Shown here piece after piece: positions 1 through 9,712 of a stretch of 64,000 nucleotides of DNA (its first letter is position 1; every line of letters begins with the position of its first letter). A program made the translations under genes and the position numbers. This DNA is from Phaeobacter sp. CECT 5382 (GTDB lineage: Bacteria; Pseudomonadota; Alphaproteobacteria; Rhodobacterales; Rhodobacteraceae): NCBI RefSeq assembly GCF_001457775.1, contig NZ_CYSG01000021.1:1-64000 (forward strand). The letters are read 5' to 3'. A model generated the notes under the pieces. That model searched no databases. It saw nothing but the letters and a program-made list of their open reading frames with translations, and was not told the origin of the DNA.

Positions 1-36
1 GCTCTTGGCATACCCGTTACCGAGCCCGTAGGATAA
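1..36 (+). CDS. Putative transposase C-terminus (partial)
   Basis: Only eleven codons are inside the window, reading ALGIPVTEPVG and then TAA. The Leu-Gly-x-Pro pattern just before the stop is common at the end of IS5-family DDE transposases. The position, about 37 bp inside a candidate terminal repeat, is also right for such a gene. The fragment is too short for a firm call. Confidence 0.35.
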   Translation, partial: ALGIPVTEPVG

Positions 37-91
37 TTCCGTCCGGGGAAAGGGGAAGTCCCCTCAGAAACCGATTTGTGCAACAAAGCCC
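1..91 (+). mobile_element. Right end of an IS5-family (IS903-like) insertion sequence, partial
   Basis: The bases at 73-91, read on the minus strand, give GGGCTTTGTTGCACAAATC, which resembles the terminal inverted repeat of IS903-type IS5-family elements. To its left, a plus-strand frame open from base 1 ends at a TAA at 34-36 and reads ALGIPVTEPVG, which fits a transposase C-terminus. The rest of the element would lie outside the window. No target duplication can be checked because the other end is not visible. Confidence 0.45.
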
Positions 92-158
92 ATCACACCC
101 GCTCTTTTCCAGCACCCGTCGCCGACTGGCTGCCGATTGGCTAATACGCCCCCTTTGT

Positions 159-674
159 CTAGCCTTCTGTCAGCGCGTCTTCGACCCAGGCAACCAAAGC
201 ATCCAATTCGGTGGCCCCGGCAACCGCCATACCATCCGAGAAAGCCTTGAACGGCTCCACATTCATTCGGTTGACGCCAGAAACAACCACCATTCCCTGC
301 GCCAGTGCCTCGCCGATGACAGGACGCATGCCGCGTCCGTCGGCTTCGTGCTTGCCGAATTTGTTGACAATCAGCACCTGCGGCAACGGGTCGGAGTGCA
401 GGCTCGCTGTCACCTGCCCCACAGCCTGCTCCAATGCCTCGGGGTTCAAACGACAACCGCGTGCACCCGCGCCCAAGGATTGCGAGATGCGGATGGTGTC
501 CCCGGCAGGCAAAACCCGTACATCCATATCGCACAGGGTCTCATCACTGCATTCCGTATTGCTCTGGACGATGCCCGCCAGGCGAATGCCCTTGGCATCA
601 AGCGCCTCGGCCAGGCTGGTCAACAGCCGGTCGGTGGCCCCACGGGTTTCAGTCATGACATAGGCAAGATGCAT
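159..674 (-). CDS. DUF2478 family protein (THEP1/NTPase-like)
   Basis: This 171-residue protein belongs to the DUF2478 family, which often sits next to molybdenum transport or molybdenum cofactor genes; its biochemical role is not established. Family motifs visible are CDMDV (residues 48-52), IRISQSLG, RGCRL, and LIVNKFGKHEADGRG in the second half. It is a close paralogue of the protein at 20104-20637, which follows moeA; I estimate about half of positions identical by eye. It stands alone here, between an IS end and the ABC transporter operon, so its molybdenum context is missing. The ATG at 674 begins MHLAYVM, matching MHIAYTM in the paralogue, which supports this start. Confidence 0.8.
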   Translation of the reverse strand: MHLAYVMTETRGATDRLLTSLAEALDAKGIRLAGIVQSNTECSDETLCDMDVRVLPAGDTIRISQSLGAGARGCRLNPEALEQAVGQVTASLHSDPLPQVLIVNKFGKHEADGRGMRPVIGEALAQGMVVVSGVNRMNVEPFKAFSDGMAVAGATELDALVAWVEDALTEG

Positions 675-795
675 CGCGTGGCCCTCTTATCGCTACTAGG
701 AATATGCGCGATGATTGCTAACGGCAATTTTACCCAAGCGCCAGAGGGGCTTTTGCCGCGCCACCCTCACTTGGCGGCGCGGCACGCAAAGCCTG

Positions 796-2832
796 CTACA
801 GGCCAAGCGCCTTTTTACGTTCTTCGGCAAAGCCCTGCACGATGCGGTCGGCAATCAGTGCCAGGATCGCCATGGCGGCCCCTGCTGAAATCCCGAGCCC
901 GACATCCGCTTGCCCAAGCGCCAGATAAATTGACTGTCCCAAACCGGTGGTGCCGATCAGCGCCGCAATCACCAGCATGGCAAAGGCATAGAGAATGGTC
1001 TGATTGAGCCCCAGCAGGATAGTCGGTGCCGCATAGGGCGCGCGCACATCGCGCATCATCTGCCAGCCGGTTGCACCCGATGCGGTCGCCGCCTCGATCA
1101 TCTCTTCCGGCGTCGCGATCAACCCCTGCCTTGTGTAGCGGATCATCGGCACAATGGCATAGGCAATGATCGCCAGAAAGGCCGAGAATTCGCCAATCTG
1201 AAACACCATCAGAACCGGGATGAGAAAGACAAACAGCGGGATGGTCTGCAGCATGTCACAGATCGGGCGCACCACGCGCCAAGCCAAAGGCGAGGCTGCA
1301 CTGAGCAAGCCAATGCCACCGCCAAGAATGGCGCAGGCCACGACGGAGGCCCCCGACAGATACAGCGACAACAAAGCGCGCTCCCAAAGCCCCGAGACCA
1401 GAATGGTGCTCAGCAATCCTACGCTCAGCATCGCCAGCCGCAGCCCACCAGCCACCCAGGCGAGCGCACCAACACCGACCAGCACAAAAGGCCAAGGCAG
1501 CTGTGACACGCCGGTTTCCAGAATGCCGGCCATGATCAACAGCACCAGCGCCCCCGTCAGCTGGCCGCGCAGCGTCAGCACGACCGCCCCAGCCCCTGCG
1601 GCTGCAAAGAACCACAGGCTCATGCCGGTGGTCCACTGAAAGCCCCAGGTAAAGGGCAGGATCGCCTGATCCAGACCAATGCGCAGTGGCAACAGCACAT
1701 AAAACATGATGCTATTCTTAAAGCTGGTCAGTAAGTCCGCATTTGAGCGGGTAAAATCAGTCAGCCAGCTGTCCAGCCCATCGGCCACCGGATCCAGAGC
1801 CTGATAGCTACCTGGATCCGCCAGCGCGCGCCAGAACAACAGGCTGCCAACCAGCCCCAGCGCCATAATTCCCAACGAGATGCGCCCATCCCAAAGGCGA
1901 CGCCGTTCCTGGGCCAAGGTGCCGCTCATCCTGTCGATCAGGATAGCAAAAATCACAATCACCGATCCGGCCAGCATCGCCGGGCCAAACTGCGCCTTGC
2001 GCATGGTGAGCAGAACTTCCCAGCCGATGTCCTCAAAGCCGCCAATCACAGCCGCAATGATTACCATCGACAGGGCCGCCATCAGACACTGATTGACCCC
2101 GACCATGATCTGCACCTTGGCGGCAGGGATCTCGACCTGAAACAGCTGCTGCATCCGGGTGCCCCCGGACATCACCGCGGCCTCTTTTACCTCGGGCTCC
2201 ACCCGTTGCAGGCCCAGCAGGACATTGCGCGCCATCGGTGGCGCCGCATAGATCGCCGAGGCAATAAGCCCCACCACAGGACCAAAGCCAAAGAGCACCA
2301 GCAAAGGAGTGAGATAAGCAAAGGTCGGCACTGTCTGCATCACATCCAGCAGCGCTTGTACCGGCGCGCGAAAACGCGGAAATTCATTTGCCAGAATGCC
2401 AATCGCGGCTCCTGCGATCAGCGCCAGAGGCACCGAAACCGCAACCAGCGCCAGCGTGTTCATCCCCTGCGGCCAATAGCCTGACAACAGCACCAGCCCC
2501 AAACCAAAAGCAGCCATTGCCGCCATCCTTACTCCGCCAAGCCGCCAGCCCAGAGCAACAGTCGCGGCAATCAACAGTGGCCAGGGAAGTGCTGCCAGCA
2601 CATAATTCGTGGCCGCCATTGGATAGGCCATCAGCGCGGAAAACATCCGCGCGGCGGGTTTAACAAAGACCAGACCGGCCTCAACCCCCATGCCAATAGC
2701 GTCACTAGCAGGCAGCACCCAGGTCTTGGGATAGGTCGTGAGCCAGGGCAGCGCCCCCTCCAGCAGCAGACAGAGCACGCCGACCACAACCGTGATCAGT
2801 GCCGCAAGGCTTCCTTTGCTCAAGCCCCTCAT
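796..2832 (-). CDS. Glycine betaine/proline-type ABC transporter permease, double domain
   Basis: This 678-residue integral membrane protein carries two successive binding-protein-dependent permease domains of the ProW/OpuAB type. The first spans roughly residues 125-310 and the second roughly 480-665. Each has an EAA loop: EAAVMSGGTRMQQLFQVEIP at about residue 217, and EAATASGATGWQMMRDVRAP in the second half. Hydrophobic stretches run through the whole chain. The fusion puts both halves of the membrane pore in one polypeptide, where many bacteria use a homodimer. It overlaps the upstream ATPase gene by 4 bp and is the last gene of a three-gene operon. Substrate is inferred from family membership; betaine, proline betaine, choline and related quaternary amines are all possible. 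Confidence 0.88.
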   Translation of the reverse strand: MRGLSKGSLAALITVVVGVLCLLLEGALPWLTTYPKTWVLPASDAIGMGVEAGLVFVKPAARMFSALMAYPMAATNYVLAALPWPLLIAATVALGWRLGGVRMAAMAAFGLGLVLLSGYWPQGMNTLALVAVSVPLALIAGAAIGILANEFPRFRAPVQALLDVMQTVPTFAYLTPLLVLFGFGPVVGLIASAIYAAPPMARNVLLGLQRVEPEVKEAAVMSGGTRMQQLFQVEIPAAKVQIMVGVNQCLMAALSMVIIAAVIGGFEDIGWEVLLTMRKAQFGPAMLAGSVIVIFAILIDRMSGTLAQERRRLWDGRISLGIMALGLVGSLLFWRALADPGSYQALDPVADGLDSWLTDFTRSNADLLTSFKNSIMFYVLLPLRIGLDQAILPFTWGFQWTTGMSLWFFAAAGAGAVVLTLRGQLTGALVLLIMAGILETGVSQLPWPFVLVGVGALAWVAGGLRLAMLSVGLLSTILVSGLWERALLSLYLSGASVVACAILGGGIGLLSAASPLAWRVVRPICDMLQTIPLFVFLIPVLMVFQIGEFSAFLAIIAYAIVPMIRYTRQGLIATPEEMIEAATASGATGWQMMRDVRAPYAAPTILLGLNQTILYAFAMLVIAALIGTTGLGQSIYLALGQADVGLGISAGAAMAILALIADRIVQGFAEERKKALGL

Positions 2833-3893
2833 TCGGTGGGTTCCACCTGCAGGGCGGCAGCCAGATCCGCCGGGTTGATTACCCCCACCAGGGTGCCGTC
2901 CGCGTCGCGCACCGGCACCGGTTCATAAAGGTCCATGCAGCGCGCCAACGCTGCATCCAGGGTCATATCCCGGCGCAATCCCGGATCATCTGCACCATAG
3001 ACATGGTTTTCAGGGCTCTGCATGACCGAGGCGACCTTGGCGTGGCGGCCCTTGGCAACATCCTTTGAAAACTCCCGTACGTAGTCATCTACTGGATTCA
3101 GAACGATATCTGCCGGGGTGCCGATCTGCACGATCTTACCGTCGCGCATGATGGCGATGCGATCCGCCAGTTTCAGCGCCTCGTTGATGTCATGGGTGAT
3201 AAAGACGATAGTGGTTTTCAGCTTGGCCTGAATATCAAGGAATTCATCCTGCAGCTGACGGCGGATCAGAGGATCCAGCGCCGAAAAAGGCTCATCCAGA
3301 AACCAGACACGGCAATCCGCCACCAGCGACCGCGCAATGCCAACCCGTTGGCGCTGTCCGCCAGACAGTTCGCGCGGATAATGATCCTCGCGGCCTTGCA
3401 GCCCAACCAGTTCGATCACATCGCGAGCCTTGGCCTGACGCGCCTTGCGTTTTACGCCCTGGACCCGCAACGGATAGGCAACATTGTCGAGCACGGTCAT
3501 ATGCGGAAACAGGCCAAAGTGCTGAAACACCATACCAAGTGTCTTGCGGCGCAGCTCAATCAGGCGGGCCTTGCTGGCCGAGACGATATCCTCGCCCTCG
3601 ATGCGAATTTCGCCACTGGTGGCATGCAACAGATGCGAAATACAGCGGATGAGGGTGGATTTTCCGGATCCGGACAGCCCCATGATCACGAAAAGCTCGC
3701 CCTCTTTGACCTCGAAATTGGCATCCTGTACTGCAGGCACCAACCCCTGGGCACGCAGCGTCGCCGAGACATCATCTGGGGATTCATGCTGCGACAGCGC
3801 TTCTTTCAAAGCGCTGTCTGCGTTGTTGCCAAAGACCTGCCAGACATGCTGGCAGGAAATGGCAGGCGTATCAGAGGAGCTCACTGCGCTCAC
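2829..3893 (-). CDS. Glycine betaine/proline-type ABC transporter ATP-binding protein with CBS domain
   Basis: This 354-residue ATPase energises uptake by the neighbouring permease. The Walker A motif GLSGSGKST is at residues 72-80, followed by the signature LSGGQRQRVGIARSL and Walker B VWFLDEPFSALDP, with the switch His in FITHD. About 80 residues after the ABC core form a CBS-like region (roughly 265-350), which in ProV and OpuAA proteins senses ionic strength. The N-terminal extension before the core (about 55 residues) is usual for the ProV group. Start and stop overlap the flanking genes by 4 bp, indicating translational coupling in a binding protein, ATPase, permease operon. Confidence 0.9.
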   Translation of the reverse strand: MSAVSSSDTPAISCQHVWQVFGNNADSALKEALSQHESPDDVSATLRAQGLVPAVQDANFEVKEGELFVIMGLSGSGKSTLIRCISHLLHATSGEIRIEGEDIVSASKARLIELRRKTLGMVFQHFGLFPHMTVLDNVAYPLRVQGVKRKARQAKARDVIELVGLQGREDHYPRELSGGQRQRVGIARSLVADCRVWFLDEPFSALDPLIRRQLQDEFLDIQAKLKTTIVFITHDINEALKLADRIAIMRDGKIVQIGTPADIVLNPVDDYVREFSKDVAKGRHAKVASVMQSPENHVYGADDPGLRRDMTLDAALARCMDLYEPVPVRDADGTLVGVINPADLAAALQVEPTE

Positions 3894-4849
3894 TTGGTCG
3901 CGGCGTCGACAACCGGGCGCCAGGCGTTCTCATTGGCAGCCATCCAGGCCGCAACGACTTCTTCGACTTTGCCACCGTCCACATCAACTGCACCCATCAT
4001 TGGTTGCTGGTCTTCAACCGCCAGAGTGTAGTTGGACAGGATTTCAAACGCGGCAGGCCAGGTTTCCGCAGTGCCGGACCAAGCGGCTTTGAAAATCCGC
4101 GAGGGTGCAAAGTCACAATCGTTCACGGCATTCGGGTTCGGCCCCCAGGCCGGATCGTTAAAGCAGGCCTCTTCGCCCACTGGCAGGTCGACAAATTTCA
4201 CATCATAGGCTGACATCGCCCAGTGTGGCTGCCAGAAGGTGATCAACAGCGGTGTTTTACGTTCGGTCGAAGCGCGCAGCTCGGCGATCAAGGCCCCTTC
4301 GGATCCGGCGGGCACCGCCTTGAACGGCAATTCAAGCCCGGTCATTCTATCAGCACCTGGTGTGCCCCAATCGGCAGGATAGTCAACCAAACGGCCCGCA
4401 GGCAGGGTCTCAGCCGAGGCAAACAGAGGCGCGCAATCCTTCAGGGCTTCCCAGGCAGGCAGGCCGGGGCACAGCTCTGCCACATGGGCCGGATATGCGA
4501 TGCCTTCCTTGGCGTTGAGTTCCAGATCGCCCAGCTCGACAATTGTGCCCTCGGCCACCTTGCCGGCATATTGATCAGACACATTGGAAGACCAGATTTC
4601 CATGGTCGCATGAATATCACCATCGGCGATGGCCTGGAACTGGTTCAGCATGCCGGCGGTGACATATTCCACCTTGTAGCCAGCGGCTTTCAGCATCTCG
4701 CCCGCGATATGCGTCGAAACATGCTGGCCAGTCCATTCATTGATCGCCAGTTTGATCGGCTTATCCACGGCGCCAAGATCGGCGGCGGAGCCCATGCTGG
4801 CGGCCAGCGAAGCAGCACCCAGTACACTTGCAAAAGTTGATGTTTTCAT
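3890..4849 (-). CDS. Glycine betaine/proline-type ABC transporter substrate-binding protein
   Basis: This 319-residue periplasmic binding protein of the OpuAC/ProX family starts at the ATG at 4849 (MKTSTFASVLG), preceded by GGGAAGAG. Residues 1-20 form a signal peptide ending near SMGSAAD. Features typical of the family include an early INEWTGQ stretch and Trp-rich segments such as ITFWQPHWAM that would form an aromatic cage for a quaternary amine. A longer in-frame start at 4897 has no good ribosome site and would bury the signal peptide, so I rejected it. First gene of the operon; the 3' end overlaps the ATPase gene by 4 bp. Confidence 0.88.
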   Translation of the reverse strand: MKTSTFASVLGAASLAASMGSAADLGAVDKPIKLAINEWTGQHVSTHIAGEMLKAAGYKVEYVTAGMLNQFQAIADGDIHATMEIWSSNVSDQYAGKVAEGTIVELGDLELNAKEGIAYPAHVAELCPGLPAWEALKDCAPLFASAETLPAGRLVDYPADWGTPGADRMTGLELPFKAVPAGSEGALIAELRASTERKTPLLITFWQPHWAMSAYDVKFVDLPVGEEACFNDPAWGPNPNAVNDCDFAPSRIFKAAWSGTAETWPAAFEILSNYTLAVEDQQPMMGAVDVDGGKVEEVVAAWMAANENAWRPVVDAATK

Positions 4850-5224
4850 TGTTCTCTTCCCTGTTAAATGGCTGCGTTCATTCTGTTTGAACTGCACCCT
4901 TTCCTGTTGGAACCTTCCGGCTCAGATGGTCTCAGTTTCAAGTCGGGGTCACGCCAGGATCAAATCAGCGTCGTTTTTCGCCCCTTCATGCAGACCTGCG
5001 TAAAGCGATGCCCTCGAGTGTGACCAGATATGCGATTGCCATTTGACCATATTGCGACGCTTTGTCGATGATTCACGCCAGATTTTTCAAAATTCTTGTA
5101 GCGATATTCAATTTTTTGGCAGCTGGAGCAATTTTCCGCCAGATATCTCAAGAATCTGTTTGCGACATGGGCTTAACCCAGCAGGGATCTGCGCTCACCT
5201 CAGAGGGGCGATAAAGAGGCCGCG
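4850..5224. other. Intergenic region upstream of the betaine transporter operon
   Basis: This 375-bp stretch separates bioC from the binding-protein gene, both on the minus strand. It should hold the promoter of the transporter operon and the end of the biotin transcript. I see no convincing gene, strong hairpin with a T run, or recognisable operator. Short frames here (for example 4960-5151 minus) lack ribosome sites and family resemblance. Confidence 0.5.
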
Positions 5225-6016
5225 CTAGCCAGGTTTTCGCGCCAGGATCCAAACCGCATCATAGGTGAGCGGCAACTGATCTGCACAGGCAAATCGCTGC
5301 CGGTAGCGGCGCTCGAATTGCTCCAGATCACGTCGCCCCCAGCCACGGCTGGCCTGACCATTCACCCCGGTGCGGCGCAGATGGCGTAGCAGGTCAATCG
5401 CGCTGGCAAACTGCAAATCAATCGTCTGTTGCCGCATCGCCACCAATTCCAGCCCCGCAGGCAGGATCAACGGCCATTCCCCGGCATCCAGATAATTGGG
5501 AGCCGCCGCTTGCGAACCAAGCTCTACCAGCTGGTGAAACTGATGCCTGCCAAACCCGGATAGCGCCAGCCAGCCTCCGGGGCGCAAAGCGTCCGAAAGC
5601 CGGGACAGGGTCGCGGGCAGATCGGCGATCCATTGCACCGTCGAGGCCGAGGCAATGAGATCCAGCTGTTGTGGCAAGACCAGCTCCTCGATGGCGCCAA
5701 AGCAGAAGCTGGCCGCTTGACCCCGCTGCTGTAGCAACGCTTGCAACGGCTGCTCGGCTTCTGACACCAGATCATTCAGGGTCAGCGCGTCAATATCAAA
5801 TTGATCGAGCAAAGCAGAGGTCAGATGGCCAGTGCCGCAGCCAAACTCCAGCACCCGTCCCAGCGTCTTCGGCACGCCCTGCGCCGCCAGTATGGCAACC
5901 AGCTCCTCGGCGATCTGGCGCTGCACGCTGGCGTTTTCATGATAGCTTTGCAATCCGCGCGCAAAGCTGCGCTGCACACGAGTGTGATCAATGGATGACA
6001 GCGACTGGTCCTTCAT
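5225..6016 (-). CDS. bioC: Malonyl-ACP O-methyltransferase BioC
   Basis: This 263-residue class I methyltransferase would methylate malonyl-ACP (or malonyl-CoA) with S-adenosylmethionine, disguising it so that fatty acid synthase can elongate it to pimeloyl-ACP methyl ester. The SAM-binding glycine loop EFGCGTG is at residues 57-63. The N-terminal VQRSFARGLQSYHENASVQ region matches the BioC pattern (F, YxxxAxxQ). It is the last gene of bioBFDAGC and overlaps bioG by 4 bp. The pairing with bioG, the esterase that ends the pathway, makes BioC more likely than a generic methyltransferase. Confidence 0.88.
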   Translation of the reverse strand: MKDQSLSSIDHTRVQRSFARGLQSYHENASVQRQIAEELVAILAAQGVPKTLGRVLEFGCGTGHLTSALLDQFDIDALTLNDLVSEAEQPLQALLQQRGQAASFCFGAIEELVLPQQLDLIASASTVQWIADLPATLSRLSDALRPGGWLALSGFGRHQFHQLVELGSQAAAPNYLDAGEWPLILPAGLELVAMRQQTIDLQFASAIDLLRHLRRTGVNGQASRGWGRRDLEQFERRYRQRFACADQLPLTYDAVWILARKPG

Positions 6017-6630
6017 GCCAGCAACTCCTGCCAGCTGGAAAACCCGGCAAAGGGCATATGCGGCGCTGCAAGGGATGTGATCCTATGCCCGGCCCAGGCG
6101 CGCTTCAGATTGGCGGCAGGGAAGATCTTATCCTTTTCGGAAATCCAGACATGGTCAAATCCGGGGTCCGGTGCCGCCCCGCGCGCTGCCACGGCGCGCA
6201 ATTCTTCCTGACGGGCGGCGATATCAATCACCGCCTCCGGCTGACCTGCGCCAAAGACACGGGTGATAAACCGCTGATAGGAGGCCGCGCTGAGGGTCTC
6301 GATGGTTTTCTGCATCACCACTGGCGGAATGCCCGCCTCGCGGTCCACGGGCGTCAGGCTACCATTCACCGCGATCCTGCGCTGAAACAGGTCCGCGCGC
6401 GCCCGCTGCCAATGGCCGTAGGCCGCGACACCAAAGGACCAGGCAAGAAGGCTCACCTTCTCATAGCCGCTCAGGTCGGGCAGATCCGCCGCTAGATCAC
6501 GGTAGTCGCTGACAAAAAGGATATCCTGATCGCCTGCCAGATGATCAAAGACCTCTGGCCCGACAGCCCAGCCGCCAAAGACAACGATGGCCTCGGGGCT
6601 TGCTGTCTGTTTCAGCCAGCGGATCTCCAT
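6013..6630 (-). CDS. bioG: Pimeloyl-ACP methyl ester esterase BioG (DUF452)
   Basis: This 205-residue protein belongs to the DUF452 alpha/beta hydrolase family known as BioG, one of several unrelated partners of BioC. It would cleave the methyl ester of pimeloyl-ACP and so stop chain elongation. The nucleophile lies in LLAWSFGV (Ser65) and a conserved His occurs near the end in APHMPF (His191). An early GGWAVGP segment could form the oxyanion region. It begins directly after bioA and overlaps bioC by 4 bp. Confidence 0.85.
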   Translation of the reverse strand: MEIRWLKQTASPEAIVVFGGWAVGPEVFDHLAGDQDILFVSDYRDLAADLPDLSGYEKVSLLAWSFGVAAYGHWQRARADLFQRRIAVNGSLTPVDREAGIPPVVMQKTIETLSAASYQRFITRVFGAGQPEAVIDIAARQEELRAVAARGAAPDPGFDHVWISEKDKIFPAANLKRAWAGHRITSLAAPHMPFAGFSSWQELLA

Positions 6631-7929
6631 CTACAACTCGCGCGCCAGGCGCAGCATGCCTGCCGTGATTTCGCTCAGCTGGTCGGGCGTGGTGATGAAG
6701 GGGGGCATACAATAGATATTATGGCCAAAGGGACGCAGAAAGACGCCCATCTCATGGGCGCGGGCATGGGCCTCATCCGCTGAGACCCGATGCTGCATTT
6801 CAATGACGCCAATGCCGCCCAGAACGCGTACATCACGCACATTCGCCAGATCGCGGGCCGGAGCCAGCTCTGCCTGCATCTGTTCCGCGAGACCAGCCAC
6901 CGTGCCGCGCCAGTCCTGCGCAGTCAGCAGATCGAGCGAGGCCTTGGCGGCAGCACAGGCCAGGGGGTTGGCCATATAGGTCGGCCCATGCATGAAGATG
7001 CCGGGATTGCCGCCCCCGACGCCCAGCGCCACGCGGTCATTGGTCATGGTGCAGGCAAACGAGATATGCCCGCCGGTCAGCCCCTTGCCCAAGCAGATGA
7101 TGTCTGGCTCCACAGTGCAGAAATCAGTGGCGAACATTTCGCCGGTGCGACCAAAGCCGGTGGCTATTTCGTCAAAAATCAGCAGGATGCCCAGATCGTC
7201 GCACAGGCAGCGCGCCTGATTGAGGTATTCCGGGTGGTAGAAATACATCCCCCCCGTGCCCTGCACTACAGGTTCCAGAATGAAGCCCGCGATCTGTTCG
7301 GCATTGGCCTCCAGCAGCGCCCGCAATGCACCGATGCCATTTTGCGCGGGATCCTCGACCCAGTCTTCACCCATGCGGATTGGTGGTCGCGGCACAAAAT
7401 GCTGCACGCTGAGCGCGCCCTGAAACAGGTGATGCATGCCGGTATCGGGATCACAGACGCTCATCGCTTTCCAGGTGTCACCATGATAGCCGGACCGCAC
7501 GGTGGCAAACTGGCTGCGGCCTGCAAACCCACAGGCGTGCTGGTATTGCACCGCCATCTTCATCGCCACCTCAACCGAGACAGATCCACTGTCGCAGTAA
7601 AAGATCCGCGTCAGGCTATTGGGGGTGATGTCCAGCAGCTTGCGCCCCAGGTCGATGGCCGGATCATGGGTCAATCCGCCAAACATCACATGCGGCAACC
7701 GGTCCAGCTGGTCGTGGATGGCCTGGGTTATCGCCGGGTTGCGATGGCCATGCATCATGCACCACCAGGATGACATGGCGTCAATCAATCGCGAGCCATC
7801 GCCCAGCGTGATATGCACCCCCTCGCCTTCCTTCACCACAAAGGTGGGTCCGGGTTTGGCCACATTGGTATAGGGATGCCACAGATGTTGCTGGTCGAAC
7901 TCCAGCTGACTCAGCTCAGATGCGCTCAT
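6631..7929 (-). CDS. bioA: Adenosylmethionine-8-amino-7-oxononanoate aminotransferase BioA
   Basis: This 432-residue class III PLP aminotransferase converts 8-amino-7-oxononanoate to 7,8-diaminononanoate using S-adenosylmethionine as amino donor. Seen are the N-terminal HLWHPYTN motif that separates BioA from other class III enzymes, MSSWWCMMHGHRNP, LIFDEIATGFGRTG with the PLP-contacting Asp, and CLGKGLTGG with the Schiff-base Lys. The ATG at 7929 overlaps the bioD stop (TGATG); a GTG three bases upstream is possible but less likely. Length is normal for the family. Confidence 0.93.
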   Translation of the reverse strand: MSASELSQLEFDQQHLWHPYTNVAKPGPTFVVKEGEGVHITLGDGSRLIDAMSSWWCMMHGHRNPAITQAIHDQLDRLPHVMFGGLTHDPAIDLGRKLLDITPNSLTRIFYCDSGSVSVEVAMKMAVQYQHACGFAGRSQFATVRSGYHGDTWKAMSVCDPDTGMHHLFQGALSVQHFVPRPPIRMGEDWVEDPAQNGIGALRALLEANAEQIAGFILEPVVQGTGGMYFYHPEYLNQARCLCDDLGILLIFDEIATGFGRTGEMFATDFCTVEPDIICLGKGLTGGHISFACTMTNDRVALGVGGGNPGIFMHGPTYMANPLACAAAKASLDLLTAQDWRGTVAGLAEQMQAELAPARDLANVRDVRVLGGIGVIEMQHRVSADEAHARAHEMGVFLRPFGHNIYCMPPFITTPDQLSEITAGMLRLAREL

Positions 7930-8576
7930 CACAGGGCCTCCCGGATCAGATCAAGGTTGATGGTGTCGCCAAATGCCTGAGCCAGAGCTGCGCAGCCCGT
8001 TCCGCCTGATGCCGCGCGGCCAAGACCGTCGATCACCGGCAGGCGCCCAAGATGCGACACCCCGCCAAACTGGCAGATGGTTTGCTCCACCTCCGGCTGC
8101 GCATTCCCGATGAAGGCCACGCCAACCACCGGGCATCCGGCATCGCGCAGTGCCTTGAGCGACAAAAGCGTATGATTGATGGTGCCAAGCTTGGTGCGGG
8201 CACAGAGGATCACCGGCGCGCGCCAGCGGGCGATGAGATCAAGGTACAGCTCTTGCCGGTTCAGCGGCACCATCAACCCGCCAGCACCTTCGGCCACCAG
8301 CAGGCCTTCGACGTCAGGCAGATCCAGAGTGGTGCTGTCAATCTCTACCCCTTCGGCTTCGGCTGAAAGATGTGGGGATGCGGGCAGCTGCAACAGGTAT
8401 CCCTCCGGCAGCGCCGGGCACCCCGAGAGCCGCGCCACGATCTGGCTGTCGGTCTCCTCCTCCTGGCCCGATTGCACCGGCTTCCAATAGGTCGCGTTTA
8501 GCGCCTGTACCAGCCCTGCCGAGAACACCGTCTTGCCGATTTCCGTATCCGTGCCGGTCACCACGATCACGCTCAT
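7929..8576 (-). CDS. bioD: ATP-dependent dethiobiotin synthetase BioD
   Basis: This 215-residue enzyme carboxylates 7,8-diaminononanoate with CO2 and ATP to close the ureido ring of dethiobiotin. The P-loop [10 protein letters not shown] is at residues 7-16. The [11 protein letters not shown] type of motif appears as [12 protein letters not shown] in the middle of the protein. It overlaps bioF by 4 bp at its start and bioA at its stop, in line with the translationally coupled operon. Confidence 0.92.
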   Translation of the reverse strand: MSVIVVTGTDTEIGKTVFSAGLVQALNATYWKPVQSGQEEETDSQIVARLSGCPALPEGYLLQLPASPHLSAEAEGVEIDSTTLDLPDVEGLLVAEGAGGLMVPLNRQELYLDLIARWRAPVILCARTKLGTINHTLLSLKALRDAGCPVVGVAFIGNAQPEVEQTICQFGGVSHLGRLPVIDGLGRAASGGTGCAALAQAFGDTINLDLIREAL

Positions 8577-9712
8577 TTCAAGGCCTCCAGCTCACCTGCA
8601 AGTGCTTCAAACATCGCGGTTATCACCCTCATAGTCAGAGAGCCGGTCAGCGAAATCCGCAGCCGGGATGTGCCACGTGGCACCGTGGGCGGGCGGATGC
8701 CGCGAATATCAAACCCCTGCCCCTGCAACGCCTGCGCCACCTGCATGGTGCACTGATCCTCTCCAAGGATCACCGGCAGGATCTGACTTTGAAACCCCTT
8801 CAGGCCACACAGCCGCGCTGCCTCTGCATGAGCATGATTGATCTGGTCCCAGGCCTGCTCCCGCCGAACAAGGGTCTGCGCCAGATCCTGTAAGGCTGCG
8901 CGAACCAGAGCCGCATTCAGCGGCGAAGGCGCTGTCGCGAAAATGAACCCACGCGCGCGGTTGATCAGCGTGTCGATCAAGACCTGCGCGCCACAGATCA
9001 GCGCACCCGAGACCCCCAGCCCCTTGCCGCAGGTATGCAGTGTCAACACTCGAGAACGATGCGCAATGTCATGTGCCAGCCCGCGCCCAAGGTCGCCAAA
9101 GACCCCGGTGGCATGGGCCTCATCCACCACCAGCACCGCCCCAGTAGCCTCGGCCAGCACCGCCATCTCAGCAACCGGGCCCAAAGTGCCTTCCATCGAA
9201 TAGACCGCCTCGATCGCGATCCAGATCTGTCCAGTTCCGCCTGAAACACGCCAGTCAGAAATCTGCGCGGCGGCGTCCTGCACATCGTTATGGGCAAATC
9301 TGCGCGTCTCTGCCCGGCCCAGTCGCATGCCATCATGGGTGCTGGCATGGATCAGCGCATCATAAAGCACCAAATCACCCTGCTGTGGCAGGGTCGAGAA
9401 AATCGCCTGATTGGCATTGAAACCACCGCCCATGAACAGGGCGGCCTCGGTGCCGAAGAACGCTGCAGCCTCCTGTTCCAGCAGACCATGTTCAACGTCA
9501 TTTCCGCGCAACAGGCGCGAGCCCCCTGCCCCGACTGCAACCCCCCGCGCCAGGGCATCTGCTGCGGCTTGTTTCAACACATCACTAGCCGCCAGTCCCA
9601 GATAGTCATTGGAGGCAAAGTCATGCCCCGCCCGCGGCATCAGCTGACGAAAGCGACCCCGCTTTTGCAGAGTCTCCAGTGCTGTGGCATGTCGCGGGAA
9701 GGCCTCTGTCAT
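8573..9712 (-). CDS. bioF: 8-amino-7-oxononanoate synthase BioF
   Basis: This 379-residue alpha-oxoamine synthase condenses pimeloyl-ACP or pimeloyl-CoA with L-alanine, releasing CO2. Typical segments are [10 protein letters not shown] near the N-terminus, [20 protein letters not shown] with the PLP-binding Asp/His, and [14 protein letters not shown] with the Schiff-base Lys. Length matches the family. It overlaps bioB and bioD by 4 bp each. Confidence 0.92.
   Translation of the reverse strand: MTEAFPRHATALETLQKRGRFRQLMPRAGHDFASNDYLGLAASDVLKQAAADALARGVAVGAGGSRLLRGNDVEHGLLEQEAAAFFGTEAALFMGGGFNANQAIFSTLPQQGDLVLYDALIHASTHDGMRLGRAETRRFAHNDVQDAAAQISDWRVSGGTGQIWIAIEAVYSMEGTLGPVAEMAVLAEATGAVLVVDEAHATGVFGDLGRGLAHDIAHRSRVLTLHTCGKGLGVSGALICGAQVLIDTLINRARGFIFATAPSPLNAALVRAALQDLAQTLVRREQAWDQINHAHAEAARLCGLKGFQSQILPVILGEDQCTMQVAQALQGQGFDIRGIRPPTVPRGTSRLRISLTGSLTMRVITAMFEALAGELEALK

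Noticed and set aside
78-1007. 309-codon open frame on the plus strand opposite the first DUF2478 gene and the permease end
   Set aside because: It spans two opposite-strand genes and their gap and shows no domain; it is a shadow.
4960-5151. 63-codon frame in the gap between bioC and the betaine transporter
   Set aside because: No ribosome site, no family pattern and composition unlike neighbouring genes.
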